Below are positions 1-7,271 of a DNA stretch of 58,327 nt, piece after piece (positions within the stretch are counted from its first letter, which is position 1; each line of letters opens with the position of its first letter). This stretch comes from Melioribacteraceae bacterium (GTDB lineage Bacteria > Bacteroidota > Ignavibacteria > Ignavibacteriales > Melioribacteraceae): NCBI GenBank assembly GCA_021740785.1, contig JAIOZI010000030.1:1-58327 (forward strand), written 5' to 3'. Under the pieces are notes generated by a model. The model saw nothing but the letters and a program-made list of their open reading frames with translations, had not been told where the DNA came from and searched no databases. Position numbers and translations under genes: made by a program.

Positions 1-2
1 CC

Positions 3-788
3 GCCGATGGTAAAAATTATAAAACCAAATTTTATAATCTAGACGCTATAATTGCAGTCGGCTACAGGGTTAACAGTAAAAAAGCAACTCAATTTAGAAT
101 TTGGGCAACAAAAACCCTAAAAGAATACATTATAAAAGGATTTGTTTTAGATGACGACAGACTGAAAAACGGAAGATATTTTGGGAAAGACTATTTCCGG
201 GAATTACTCGAAAGAGTCCGTTCAATACGAGCAAGCGAGCGGAGAATTTACCAGCAGATAACCGATATTTTTGCCGAATGCAGCATTGACTATGACCCGA
301 ATTCAGATATCACGAAAAACTTTTACTCAATGATTCAGAATAAATTTCATTTCGCAATAACGGGAAAAACCGCCGCTGAAATCATTTACAAAGAAGCTGA
401 TAAAGCAAAACCTTTTATGGGATTAAAAACTTGGAAGAACGCACCGAAAGGAAGAATTCTTAAATCCGATACGGCTATTGCTAAAAATTATTTAACAGTA
501 ATCGAAATAAAAAAGCTTGAAAGAACTATCTCAGGTTATTTTGATTACATTGAAAGGCTTATTGAAAATAGAACTACCTTTACGATGGAACAACTTGCTG
601 AATCGGTAAATAAATTCTTAGAATTCAATCAATACAAAATACTCGACGGTAAGGGAAAAATTTCGCACAAAAAAGCCGAGCAGAAAGCATTTACCGAGTA
701 TGATGAATTTAATAATACTCAGGAAATAGAATCCGATTTTGATAAAGAAGTAAAAAAAATGTTAAGAAATAGAAATCAATCAGAATAA
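3..788 (+). CDS. RhuM-family protein, 3' part (starts outside window)
   Basis: The frame is open from base 3, so only the C-terminal ~261 residues are present. The early part (YNLDAIIAVGYRVNSKKA, then FRIWATKTLKEYIIKGF) matches the RhuM/virulence-protein family as I remember it, including the 'FR.WAT..L..Y...G' block, followed by 'RYFGKDYF.ELLERVR.IRASER'. The internal Met at 330 is not the true start, because the conserved block lies upstream of it. RhuM proteins are widespread in accessory regions and often lie near restriction or toxin genes; their biochemical role is unclear. It is the only plus-strand gene before 30.8 kb and is followed by a decayed arsC tail and a hairpin. Confidence 0.8.
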   Translation, partial: ADGKNYKTKFYNLDAIIAVGYRVNSKKATQFRIWATKTLKEYIIKGFVLDDDRLKNGRYFGKDYFRELLERVRSIRASERRIYQQITDIFAECSIDYDPNSDITKNFYSMIQNKFHFAITGKTAAEIIYKEADKAKPFMGLKTWKNAPKGRILKSDTAIAKNYLTVIEIKKLERTISGYFDYIERLIENRTTFTMEQLAESVNKFLEFNQYKILDGKGKISHKKAEQKAFTEYDEFNNTQEIESDFDKEVKKMLRNRNQSE

Positions 789-790
789 AA

Positions 791-927
791 TTATTTCTGG
801 GAATCGACATTTGAAAAAGCGTACACCATTTCTCTACCAATCTCTTCAGCCCGTTCATCTTGTTTTACTTCTTCCAGTTCTTTCTCAAGGAAGTTGATGG
901 CAAATTGTGATTATTGCTGCAGCACTT
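791..927 (-). pseudogene. Remnant of an arsC-like gene (C-terminal end)
   Basis: Read on the minus strand, 791-910 encodes FAINFLEKELEEVKQDER followed by AEEIGREMVYAFSNVDSQK and a stop. This parallels the end of the intact ArsC at 4191-4820 (ELEELKYDERVEQIGREM). Just upstream, 903-927 in another frame reads AAAIITIC, resembling AAIMTCSD of the intact gene, so the middle appears deleted and the frame shifted. There is no start codon or catalytic loop. It is probably the leftover of a second arsC copy or of a rearrangement that separated it from an ars cluster. Confidence 0.6.
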
Positions 928-987
928 AGTATTGATGGTACGGTTTAAACCCGCGATACAATTAGCTAAAATTAGATAACAATTATG

Positions 988-1017
988 AAAAGAGCCATCG
1001 TTAAATGGCTCTTTTTA
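988..1017. terminator. Rho-independent-type hairpin, possibly bidirectional
   Basis: AGAGCCAT and ATGGCTCT form an 8-bp stem around CGTTAA, flanked by A-runs on the left and CTTTTTATT on the right. It lies between the arsC remnant and the 3' end of the minus-strand cytochrome gene at 1049, so it can end transcription of that operon and any plus-strand transcript. Confidence 0.7.
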
Positions 1018-1048
1018 TTACGGGTTACAGAAAGAATAAAAGAGAAAA

Positions 1049-2158
1049 TTATTTAATCAGATTCATCTTGATAGTTTTCATATAATCTTGTGAGGTTAAG
1101 CGGGCAAAATAAATTCCACTGCTTACCTTGCGCCCGGCATTATCCGTTCCATTCCATTTAGTTTCATAATTACCTGCATTCAAGTATTCAGAATCAATAA
1201 TTGAGTTTATCAGTTTACCCTGAATGTCATAAATTTCCAATCGCACTTTACCTTGTTGCGGTATTGAGAATTTAATATTTGTTGTTGGATTAAAAGGGTT
1301 GGGATAATTCTGTTCCAACTTATAATTTGTCGTTATTCCACCAACATTTTCGATACCGCTCGTGTCATGCGGATCACCATGACAGGAAGTGCATTCCATA
1401 TGAGTCATTACATTTCCTAATACAGCCGAGCCGTGGCAGGTCATACATGCAGCAACAGTTTCAGGATCAACAAATGTTCCGGTGAAAGTGCCGGCAAAAT
1501 AGTCGTTCAATATTTCAACAGTCTTAGCCGCAATATCACCAGTTATCCTGGCGCATCTTTCTTTTCTCTCAATATCAGCTACTTTTTTCCCTGCAACATT
1601 GCACCATTGACTAACGGATGAATGGCAAAGGGGGCTTCCTGATATATTTTGCGGTAAATCCCCCACATAGTTTTGAACTTCATATGTTGCTTCATTAGCT
1701 GCGTCTGTGGGTAACATCTCAGTAGTATACCAGCCCCATAATTCATTGATTAATGCGCCTGATGGACCTTTTTCCGTTACCAAACTTATTAAGGCAGCTC
1801 CGCCGTTTAAGCATCCGCATATTGAACCCCAGCCGACTCCGCCTCCTCTGCCGAATAACATAACTTCAATCGGAAAACTTGTCCATGGCTCGCCCATTGA
1901 TTCAGCCAATAGATCAGTAATTCCGCCGAAAGTGCCCGCACAGCAATCCTTCTCGTTCCAATACAAGGTGTGCGCTTTAATCCTAACGGCTTCCGGGTCT
2001 AAGGCTGTGTAAGGATAAGGCCAATCAAAAGTTTTGGATCCCGCCATTAATTTACCGCCGGCTAACATGTTTAATCCGGCAACTCCAGCAACAGCTCCAA
2101 CAGCGTATTTCGATGTACTCGTCAAAAAATCCTTCCTGGTAATTGTTTTCTGCTCCAT
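1049..2158 (-). CDS. Split-Soret-type dihaem cytochrome with T9SS sorting domain
   Basis: 369 residues. A twin-arginine-like leader (TRKDFLTSTSKYA at 7-19, with RK in place of RR) is followed by a small-residue hydrophobic stretch. Residues ~50-205 carry the spaced cysteines of the C_GCAxxG_C_C/split-Soret group (CC at 72-73, CGC at 114-116, C178, C186, C202). Two CxxCH haem sites follow (CMTCH 238-242, CTSCH 256-260). Residues ~279-369 are a T9SS C-terminal domain (YPNPFNP, SSGIYFARL). Split-Soret cytochromes are bis-histidine redox proteins of anaerobes; an export role in periplasmic or surface electron transfer is inferred. It lies 13 nt downstream of a TPR gene and probably shares its sigma-54-type promoter. 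A Tat-like leader with a T9SS tag is unusual. Confidence 0.8.
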   Translation of the reverse strand: MEQKTITRKDFLTSTSKYAVGAVAGVAGLNMLAGGKLMAGSKTFDWPYPYTALDPEAVRIKAHTLYWNEKDCCAGTFGGITDLLAESMGEPWTSFPIEVMLFGRGGGVGWGSICGCLNGGAALISLVTEKGPSGALINELWGWYTTEMLPTDAANEATYEVQNYVGDLPQNISGSPLCHSSVSQWCNVAGKKVADIERKERCARITGDIAAKTVEILNDYFAGTFTGTFVDPETVAACMTCHGSAVLGNVMTHMECTSCHGDPHDTSGIENVGGITTNYKLEQNYPNPFNPTTNIKFSIPQQGKVRLEIYDIQGKLINSIIDSEYLNAGNYETKWNGTDNAGRKVSSGIYFARLTSQDYMKTIKMNLIK

Positions 2159-2171
2159 AATTCGATTCCTT

Positions 2172-2609
2172 TTAATTTGTTGTGGATACTAGATGATTTA
2201 TTTTATTAATAAGTCGATTAATTTTGGTTTTGTAGGTTTCATCTCTCAACATCTCAAAATATTTTATGGAATTCAGCGGATCGCAATACAACCATAAAAT
2301 GGCTAAAGATAAAATTTTATTTGTATCGTTTTCAGTAACCTCGGCTGCTTCAAGTTCGGCAATAATATCTCTACAAGGACAGCCTTCTTTTAAGTAATCA
2401 GAATTTGTTATAAATCTTATATCTTTTGAAACAAGATTATAGAATAATTCAAATGCTTCATTATACCGCCCGGTTTTTATATAACAAATTATTAGTCTTT
2501 TTTGAATACACTTGTTTGAAGGATTCTTCTGTAAGGCTTCTTGTAATTCTTTCCGTGCATCCAAGAATCTGTGAGTTAAAAAATATTGATTTCCTAACAT
2601 TTCACTCAT
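2172..2609 (-). CDS. Small TPR-like protein
   Basis: 145 residues without signal peptide. Residues ~8-60 look like one to two tetratricopeptide repeats (F.DARKELQEALQKNPSN, then YIKTGRYNEAFELFYNLV); the rest is helical and contains CPC at ~77-79. I do not recognise a specific family. It is first in a two-gene unit with the cytochrome at 1049. A sigma-54-like promoter ends only a few bases upstream of the ATG at 2609, so the Met at codon 4 (2600) could be the real start. It may help maturation or delivery of the cytochrome, but only position suggests this. Confidence 0.6.
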   Translation of the reverse strand: MSEMLGNQYFLTHRFLDARKELQEALQKNPSNKCIQKRLIICYIKTGRYNEAFELFYNLVSKDIRFITNSDYLKEGCPCRDIIAELEAAEVTENDTNKILSLAILWLYCDPLNSIKYFEMLRDETYKTKINRLINKINHLVSTTN

Positions 2610-2623
2610 AATTGATAGATCAG

Positions 2624-2639
2624 TTCAAAAGGCGTGCCG
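2624..2639 (-). promoter_or_regulatory. Sigma-54-like -24/-12 promoter
   Basis: On the minus strand the sequence is CGGCACG-CCTT-TTGAA against the consensus TGGCACG-N4-TTGCA, with the GG-to-G distance exactly 12. The main deviation is GA instead of GC at -12. Predicted +1 is near 2613, just ahead of the TPR gene. The gene for a sigma-54 activator lies directly upstream, which supports the call. Confidence 0.6.
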
Positions 2640-2690
2640 GTTATTTTTAGTTAATTTGATTAGTAAATGAGGTTTTTCATTAAACGAATT

Positions 2691-2779
2691 GCAACGATTT
2701 GCAACTTTTCCGCTATGTTGCTTGAGAATATTCAGTTTAATGAGTTTGAACGATGTGTTTCACCGCAACATTATGCAAC
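2691..2779 (-). promoter_or_regulatory. Candidate upstream activator sites (paired GTTGC repeats)
   Basis: Two pairs of GTTGC (minus strand), each with its members 10 bp apart: 2691-2695/2701-2705 and 2765-2769/2775-2779. The pairs are 74 bp apart, close to seven helical turns, and centred roughly -85 and -160 from the predicted start. A single inverted copy lies at 2717-2721. Position, phasing and the adjacent activator gene fit enhancer sites for that activator. Confidence 0.5.
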
Positions 2780-2780
2780 A

Positions 2781-4106
2781 CTAAAATTCACTTTGGTTAA
2801 TAGATTTAAGACGTCTGTGTACCGTACTTCTATCAACACCGAGGATTTCAGCTACACGTGTTTTATTCCAATTGTTTTTTCTCAATAAATGTAACAGCTC
2901 ATTTGCGCGGTCATCTATCTCAAGCTGGCGGGCATCTAATTTTTCTTTACACTCTTTCTGCGGACGAATATGAGGGGGCAGGCAACAAAGACAAACCGAG
3001 TCGGAACGTTTTGCGCGAATAAAAGAATATTCAATTGCATTCTCTAATTCACGCACATTGCCGGGCCATTTATAATTATTTAAAATTTCTATTGCACCGG
3101 GCGATATATTATGAATGTTCTTTTTATATTTTTCAGCAAATTTTCTAACAAAAAATTCTGCAATCAAAAGTATATCCGTCTCTCTTTCTCGCAACGGCGG
3201 AACTTTTAAAGGAATGACATTAAGCCTGTAGTATAAATCCTCTCGAAATTTCTTTTTTACTATTTCCTCTTCTAAATTTTTATTAGTGGCGGCAATGATT
3301 CTTACATCCACTTTTTGTGTTTTTGATTCACCTACTCTTTCAAATGTACCTTCTTGAATTATCCTCAACAATTGAGTCTGCATATTGTAGGGCATTTCGC
3401 CGATTTCATCTAGAAAAATAGTCCCCGTATCTGCTAATTCAAATCTGCCTATTCTATCCCTGGTAGCATCTGTGAAAGCTCCTCTTACATGTCCAAATAG
3501 TTCACTCGCTAAAAGTGTTTCGGGAAGCACGGCACAATTAATTTTAACGAAAGGTTTGTTCTTCCTTCTACTGGTTTCAACAATTGCATTTGCAACCAAT
3601 TCTTTTCCAACACCTGTTTCCCCGGATATTAAAACCGAAGTATCCGTTTCCTTAATTTCTTCAATTGTATTAAAGAGTTCTATCATTTGCTCGGATTTAC
3701 CAACTATACCATAATAGTGAGAATCGTTTTCAAGAATATTTTTATAATTAATTATATCTTTTTTCTCTTGGAAAGATATCACTCCGCCTATCGGTTCATT
3801 ATTTTCATCTTGCAATACTGCTGCATTAATTTTTACCGGTAGTGTTTCACCTCCACTCTTTTGATAAACAGTCTCTAAATCGTAAATATTTTTGCCGGTA
3901 ATTAAGATCTCACTAATCGGACACATCAATTCGCATTGCTCTGATAAACAGAAATTTTTACATACCATGCCGACAATGTCTTCCTTTTTCTTGTTTAAAA
4001 GTTTGCCGGCAGCTCTATTAATGCTTATTATCTTGAATTCTTTATCAAGAACTATTACACCCTCGGAAAGAGAGTTTAATATGTATTGACTGTACTTGTC
4101 TATCAT
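2781..4106 (-). CDS. Sigma-54-dependent transcriptional activator (PAS, AAA+, Fis)
   Basis: 441 residues. A PAS domain (~5-115) contains a four-cysteine cluster (C49, C53, C58, C62). The central AAA+ domain has Walker A GETGVGKE (162-169), the sigma-54 contact loop as GAFTDA (209-214, usually GAFTGA) and Walker B IFLDEIGE (230-237), then the WPGNVRELEN box. A linker has CLCC, and the C-terminus is a Fis-type helix-turn-helix (NWNKTRVAEILGVDRSTVHRRL). It activates RNA polymerase containing sigma-54 by ATP hydrolysis. With no receiver domain, the PAS cysteines are the likely sensor (redox, metal or Fe-S). The likely target is the TPR-cytochrome unit next to it. The variant GAFTDA loop deserves attention. 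Confidence 0.9.
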   Translation of the reverse strand: MIDKYSQYILNSLSEGVIVLDKEFKIISINRAAGKLLNKKKEDIVGMVCKNFCLSEQCELMCPISEILITGKNIYDLETVYQKSGGETLPVKINAAVLQDENNEPIGGVISFQEKKDIINYKNILENDSHYYGIVGKSEQMIELFNTIEEIKETDTSVLISGETGVGKELVANAIVETSRRKNKPFVKINCAVLPETLLASELFGHVRGAFTDATRDRIGRFELADTGTIFLDEIGEMPYNMQTQLLRIIQEGTFERVGESKTQKVDVRIIAATNKNLEEEIVKKKFREDLYYRLNVIPLKVPPLRERETDILLIAEFFVRKFAEKYKKNIHNISPGAIEILNNYKWPGNVRELENAIEYSFIRAKRSDSVCLCCLPPHIRPQKECKEKLDARQLEIDDRANELLHLLRKNNWNKTRVAEILGVDRSTVHRRLKSINQSEF

Positions 4107-4190
4107 TTTGGGTGAACACTGTTTTAATAAAAAATTATAAAATAACGTAACAATATAGTTAAAAACCCATTTGAAAAGATTGTCTTAATA

Positions 4191-4820
4191 CTATGATAAA
4201 CAGCTTACCAAGAATAAAACGAACAGCATCTCTCTTCCGATCTGCTCAACCCGTTCATCGTATTTTAGTTCTTCAAGTTCGGTTCCGTCAAATTCTTTGG
4301 GATCGTCATAGCGAATTGGGAAACGGGCTTCAGCACCGAATACGACGGGACAGTTTTCATCGGCATCCGAGCAAGTCATGATTGCAGCAAACTCTTTTTG
4401 CGGATTGTATTCATCACTATAAACTTTTGAGAAACATTCAACCGGTTGTTTATCATCGGAATAATATACAAGGTAAACCGGGTTAGCCGAATCATTTTTC
4501 ATTTCTATTTTGAATCCGGCTTTTCTCATCGCTGTTATCGCACGTGGGTTGAATGCAGTTGCTTCCGTTCCGCCGGAGTAACATTCAATATTAGGAATGT
4601 TGTAAAACTCAGCGGCTGCCTGTGCCCAAATTTGACTAATGTGACTTCTACGAGAATTATGTGTACAGATGAAAGTAAGATTTATTTTTTTTTCTTCTTT
4701 AAATTTATTTGAAATGTATTGCGCTAACTGATTTAATAGTTCTTTCCGTTCATTAGGTATTAATTCGAAAGAATCTTCCAGTTGCAAAATTTTTGTTTCA
4801 ACCTCATTTAGAACCGGCAT
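4191..4820 (-). CDS. arsC: Arsenate reductase / LMW tyrosine-phosphatase fold (ArsC)
   Basis: 209 residues. The phosphate loop is CTHNSRRS (C52 to R58, a CX5R motif) in the 'FICTHNSRRSH' form usual in Bacteroidota. Further cysteines at 129, 150 and 157 (MTCSDADENC) can provide the relay that passes the disulfide to thioredoxin. It reduces arsenate to arsenite in the cytoplasm. It is last in the cluster arsR-(ahpD)-trx-trx-ccdA-arsC, 21 nt after ccdA. The last ~10 residues (FVLFLVSCLS) differ from the remnant at 791 (YAFSNVDSQK), so a late frameshift is possible. The N-terminal ~45 residues are an extra helical segment seen in relatives. Confidence 0.87.
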   Translation of the reverse strand: MPVLNEVETKILQLEDSFELIPNERKELLNQLAQYISNKFKEEKKINLTFICTHNSRRSHISQIWAQAAAEFYNIPNIECYSGGTEATAFNPRAITAMRKAGFKIEMKNDSANPVYLVYYSDDKQPVECFSKVYSDEYNPQKEFAAIMTCSDADENCPVVFGAEARFPIRYDDPKEFDGTELEELKYDERVEQIGREMLFVLFLVSCLS

Positions 4821-4841
4821 AATATTCCTTTCTTGTTTTAA

Positions 4842-5543
4842 TTAAAATGTAGTGTATACTAAATAAACGCCGCCAAGTATAACGAGTACACCGCAAACTC
4901 TTTTTATCCACAAAATTATATTTGATTCTTCGGACCAGTTCAAATACTTCTGAACTTTTCCTGCAAGTGTGCCGGCGCCAACAATAACAGCACAGTGCCC
5001 AATTCCAAATGCTAACAGAAATAAAACTGCGAGGAAATAATTAGTTTGAGCCGTTTGGAAAACAACACCGAGTACCGGCGCCATATATGCAAATGTACAA
5101 GGTCCAAGGGCAATTCCAAAAAGCAATCCAAGTATTAATGCTGCAAGTAATCCCTTAACTTTCGTTTGTTTTAATCCCGCAGTGTTCCAATCAATTTTAA
5201 TAATGTCGAGTAAATAAAGTCCTACTAAAAAGAAAATTGCAGCAACAAAATAATTTCCATAAACGCCAACATCCCCCATCAATCTTCCGAGCGATGCAGT
5301 AATCACACCAATTAACGCAATTGTAATTAAAATACCGATTGAAAAAACAAGCGAAATATTAAACGTTCTTTTGACAGATATTTTTCCTTGCGTGCTGATA
5401 AATCCAACCACAAGCGGTATACTAGATAAATGACACGGCGAAAGAAGAATTGATAATATTCCCCAAATGAATGAGGCTAAGAGAGCAATCCAAACCGCGC
5501 CGGTCATTGCTTCGTAAAGTGTTGTGAAAAGTGATTCGAACAT
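4842..5543 (-). CDS. ccdA: CcdA-like cytochrome c biogenesis / thiol transport protein
   Basis: 233 residues, about six transmembrane segments. The two membrane cysteines typical of the CcdA/DsbD core are present in SPCHLSS (C37) and GPCTFA (C149). The family carries electrons from cytoplasmic thioredoxin across the inner membrane to periplasmic thiol proteins. The next upstream gene encodes a thioredoxin-like lipoprotein, a natural partner. Its place between thioredoxins and arsC in an ars cluster suggests thiol supply during arsenic stress. A tandem-repeat spacer separates it from the lipoprotein gene, so it may have its own promoter. Confidence 0.85.
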   Translation of the reverse strand: MFESLFTTLYEAMTGAVWIALLASFIWGILSILLSPCHLSSIPLVVGFISTQGKISVKRTFNISLVFSIGILITIALIGVITASLGRLMGDVGVYGNYFVAAIFFLVGLYLLDIIKIDWNTAGLKQTKVKGLLAALILGLLFGIALGPCTFAYMAPVLGVVFQTAQTNYFLAVLFLLAFGIGHCAVIVGAGTLAGKVQKYLNWSEESNIILWIKRVCGVLVILGGVYLVYTTF

Positions 5544-5593
5544 TTTAATCCATTTAGTTTATTATCTTAGAACAAATCTGAAAGAAATATAAA

Positions 5594-5771
5594 AGTCATT
5601 TGTAGTCATTAAGTCATTTATGGTCATTAGTCATTTATAGTCATTAAGTCATTTATGGTCATTAGTCATTTATAGTCATTGAGTCATTTGTAGTCATTAG
5701 TCATTTATAGTCATTAGTCATTTATAGTCATTAAGTCATTTGTAGTCATTAAGTTATTTGTTGTAATTAGT
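5594..5771. repeat. Tandem repeat of AGTCATT-type units
   Basis: About 178 bp of imperfect tandem copies built from AGTCATT and (T)ATAGTCATTA, with unit lengths around 16-19 bp. A partial inverted copy (AATGACTATTTATGAC) follows at about 5822-5838. It fills the spacer between ccdA and the upstream thioredoxin gene. The units are too similar and too short to be a CRISPR array; replication slippage is the likely origin. Confidence 0.85.
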
Positions 5772-5886
5772 TGAAAATCATAAAGCTGTTACTCTTAAAT
5801 CAGAACAATTTCAGAAACAACAAATGACTATTTATGACAGCTAAGCTAAATGACAATAAATTAATTACAACTTGTTAGTATCAAAA

Positions 5887-6279
5887 TTATTCTATCGCTT
5901 TTAACCCTTGTGCCTGCAGCACTTTATCAATCTCTGCTTCGGGATAAAATCCTTCATGCCTGTGAAATTCTTTCCCGTTTTTATCTAAGAATACTTGAGT
6001 TGGTATAAGTTTGATTCCGTATTCCTGTGCGTAATGTTTTTCTTCCGGTTTCCATACGTCGTGAAAAACAACTTCAACCTGGTCACCGTACTTTTCTTCG
6101 ATGGCTTTCATTACAGGCTGCATCTGTTTACATGGTATGCAGTTAACGGAACCGAGTTCAACAAATGTTACTTTTGCATTATTCTTTTTTACATTTTCTT
6201 CAATAACTTCTTCACTCTGCGCTTTACATCCGATATTCAAAAACAAAAAAGTAATTAATAACATTACGGTAATTTTCAT
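5887..6279 (-). CDS. Thioredoxin-like lipoprotein
   Basis: 130 residues. A lipoprotein signal ends in LNIGC (lipid cysteine C18). The thioredoxin fold follows with active site CIPC (47-50) and the cis-Pro region (KLIPTQVF). It probably sits on the outer face of a membrane and exchanges thiols using electrons from CcdA at 4842. It lies 4 nt downstream of the small CKKC protein, so the two are cotranscribed. C-terminal residues after ~110 are short and helical, as in other single-domain members. Confidence 0.82.
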   Translation of the reverse strand: MKITVMLLITFLFLNIGCKAQSEEVIEENVKKNNAKVTFVELGSVNCIPCKQMQPVMKAIEEKYGDQVEVVFHDVWKPEEKHYAQEYGIKLIPTQVFLDKNGKEFHRHEGFYPEAEIDKVLQAQGLKAIE

Positions 6280-6283
6280 TTTG

Positions 6284-6523
6284 CTATTCTCCGTTTATCC
6301 ATTTAATGATTTGTTCATCTTTAGGAATTATTCCAACACTTTTAACTTCTTCATTTATAATTAAACCGGGAGTCATCATAATTCCGTAATTAACCATTTC
6401 GTTTATATCAGTTACCTTTTCAACATTTGCATCAATTCCGTTTTGCGCAACGAGGTCTCTTACTTTTGCTTCGAGTGTTTGACATTTTTTACAACCGGTG
6501 CCAAGTATTTTGACAGATGTCAT
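6284..6523 (-). CDS. Small thioredoxin-like redox protein (CKKC)
   Basis: 79 residues, cytoplasmic. It has the pattern of the 'redox-active disulfide protein 2' / TM0996 family: KILGTGCKKCQTLE (C11, C14) and MMTPGLIINEEVKSVG. Such proteins are frequent in ars operons of anaerobes beside a permease. It is a paralogue of the protein at 27767-28015 (CPNC), which sits beside a permease in the second ars cluster. The substrate is not known; a role in recycling ArsC or feeding the efflux proteins is inferred. Confidence 0.8.
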   Translation of the reverse strand: MTSVKILGTGCKKCQTLEAKVRDLVAQNGIDANVEKVTDINEMVNYGIMMTPGLIINEEVKSVGIIPKDEQIIKWINGE

Positions 6524-6524
6524 T

Positions 6525-6865
6525 TTATTTTTCTCCTTCTAAGATTTTAAGCGAATTAGCAATTGTATCATTTACCGTTGCTTGTTTCATATAACGTGCA
6601 ACTTGCATTGTTTCTACAATTTCTTCATTTGTTACATTATTTTGTTTAGCCATTTTAGTCCACATCTGTGTACAAGTATCGCTTCCCAAAGCTGCTGCAA
6701 TTCCAATTCCGACCTGCCTACCGGCAGGCAGGCTAACATTTTATACTTATTAGGCACTTTTTGATACTTCTCATTCTCGAAAATGAGAGCTTTTTCATCC
6801 ATTTGATTTTTTGCAAACTCCGGTGCAAACCCTTTTAATAATTCCATCGGTGTCTTATTACCCAT
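6525..6865 (-). pseudogene. AhpD-like (carboxymuconolactone decarboxylase family) gene broken by a palindrome
   Basis: The first half reads MGNKTPMELLKGFAPEFA to VPNKYKMLA from the ATG at 6865. The second half, in a different frame, reads GIGIAAALGSDTCTQMW to SLKILEGEK, ending at 6525. Removing 20 bases (about 6711-6730) rejoins the halves as MLAGIGIAAALG, the expected family sequence. The inserted bases are the core of a CCTGCC..GGCAGG palindrome; 20 is not a multiple of three, so the frame is lost, and translation of the first half stops at 6632. AhpD-like proteins are small alkylhydroperoxidase-fold enzymes often found in ars clusters. A programmed frameshift is possible but not indicated. 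Confidence 0.75.
6711..6732. repeat. Inserted short palindrome (CCTGCC...GGCAGG)
   Basis: The 20-bp near-palindrome CCTGCCTACCGGCAGGCAGG (6713-6732) lies inside the AhpD-like gene. The halves of that gene join cleanly when 20 bp are removed. Similar GCAGG palindromes are common interspersed repeats in this bacterial group, from memory. Confidence 0.7.
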
Positions 6866-6894
6866 AACAATACTCCTAATTATTAAAAATTTAG

Positions 6895-6912
6895 TTTCGG
6901 TAATTACCGAAA
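6895..6912. promoter_or_regulatory. ArsR operator (perfect 18-bp palindrome)
   Basis: TTTCGGTAATTACCGAAA is a perfect inverted repeat between arsR and the AhpD-like gene, about 30 bp before the latter's ATG. A closely matching site precedes arsR (7272-7289), so it is very likely bound by that repressor and gives the downstream trx-ccdA-arsC genes their own arsenic control. Confidence 0.7.
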
Positions 6913-6922
6913 TTAAAATCTG

Positions 6923-7264
6923 TTAACAGAGGATATTATGTCTATCGACAGTCTTTATTTTTTCTCTATCTATTTCAAGCTGCTCAAAATCTCCTATCCA
7001 AAAATCGAGCGAAGTCAGAATTGCTGTTATTCGCTCATCATCATGATGGAAATTGATTGAATAATTTATCCATCTACCGTCACGTTTTTCTTCTATAAAT
7101 CCGCTTTTTTTAAGAATATTCAAGTGCTGCGAAACGGTAGAAGTTGAGAGACCTAAAATTTCTGTGATTTCACAAACACACAGAGGCGAGATTTGGAGCA
7201 TTTTTAAAATTCTCAACCTGTTTGGATCGGAAAGAGATTTAAAAATATTAGATGTTTTGTTCAT
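6923..7264 (-). CDS. arsR: ArsR-family metalloregulator
   Basis: 113 residues with the SmtB/ArsR winged helix (ILGLSTSTVSQHLNILKKSGFI). The CVC motif in LCVCEI (C29, C31) matches the arsenite-binding type in the alpha-3 helix of ArsR repressors. It represses its operon until As(III) or Sb(III) binds. Its own promoter carries a palindromic operator, and a second one lies downstream before the AhpD-like gene. It is a close paralogue of the ArsR at 29473 (the LSD.NRLRILK, LCVCEI, STVSQHL, ILTSLDFWI blocks are shared). Confidence 0.92.
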   Translation of the reverse strand: MNKTSNIFKSLSDPNRLRILKMLQISPLCVCEITEILGLSTSTVSQHLNILKKSGFIEEKRDGRWINYSINFHHDDERITAILTSLDFWIGDFEQLEIDREKIKTVDRHNILC

Positions 7265-7271
7265 AATTTGA

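Noticed and set aside
5594-5771. Possible CRISPR array
   Set aside because: The units are 7-19 bp, imperfect and contiguous, with no unique spacers of constant length and no cas genes nearby.
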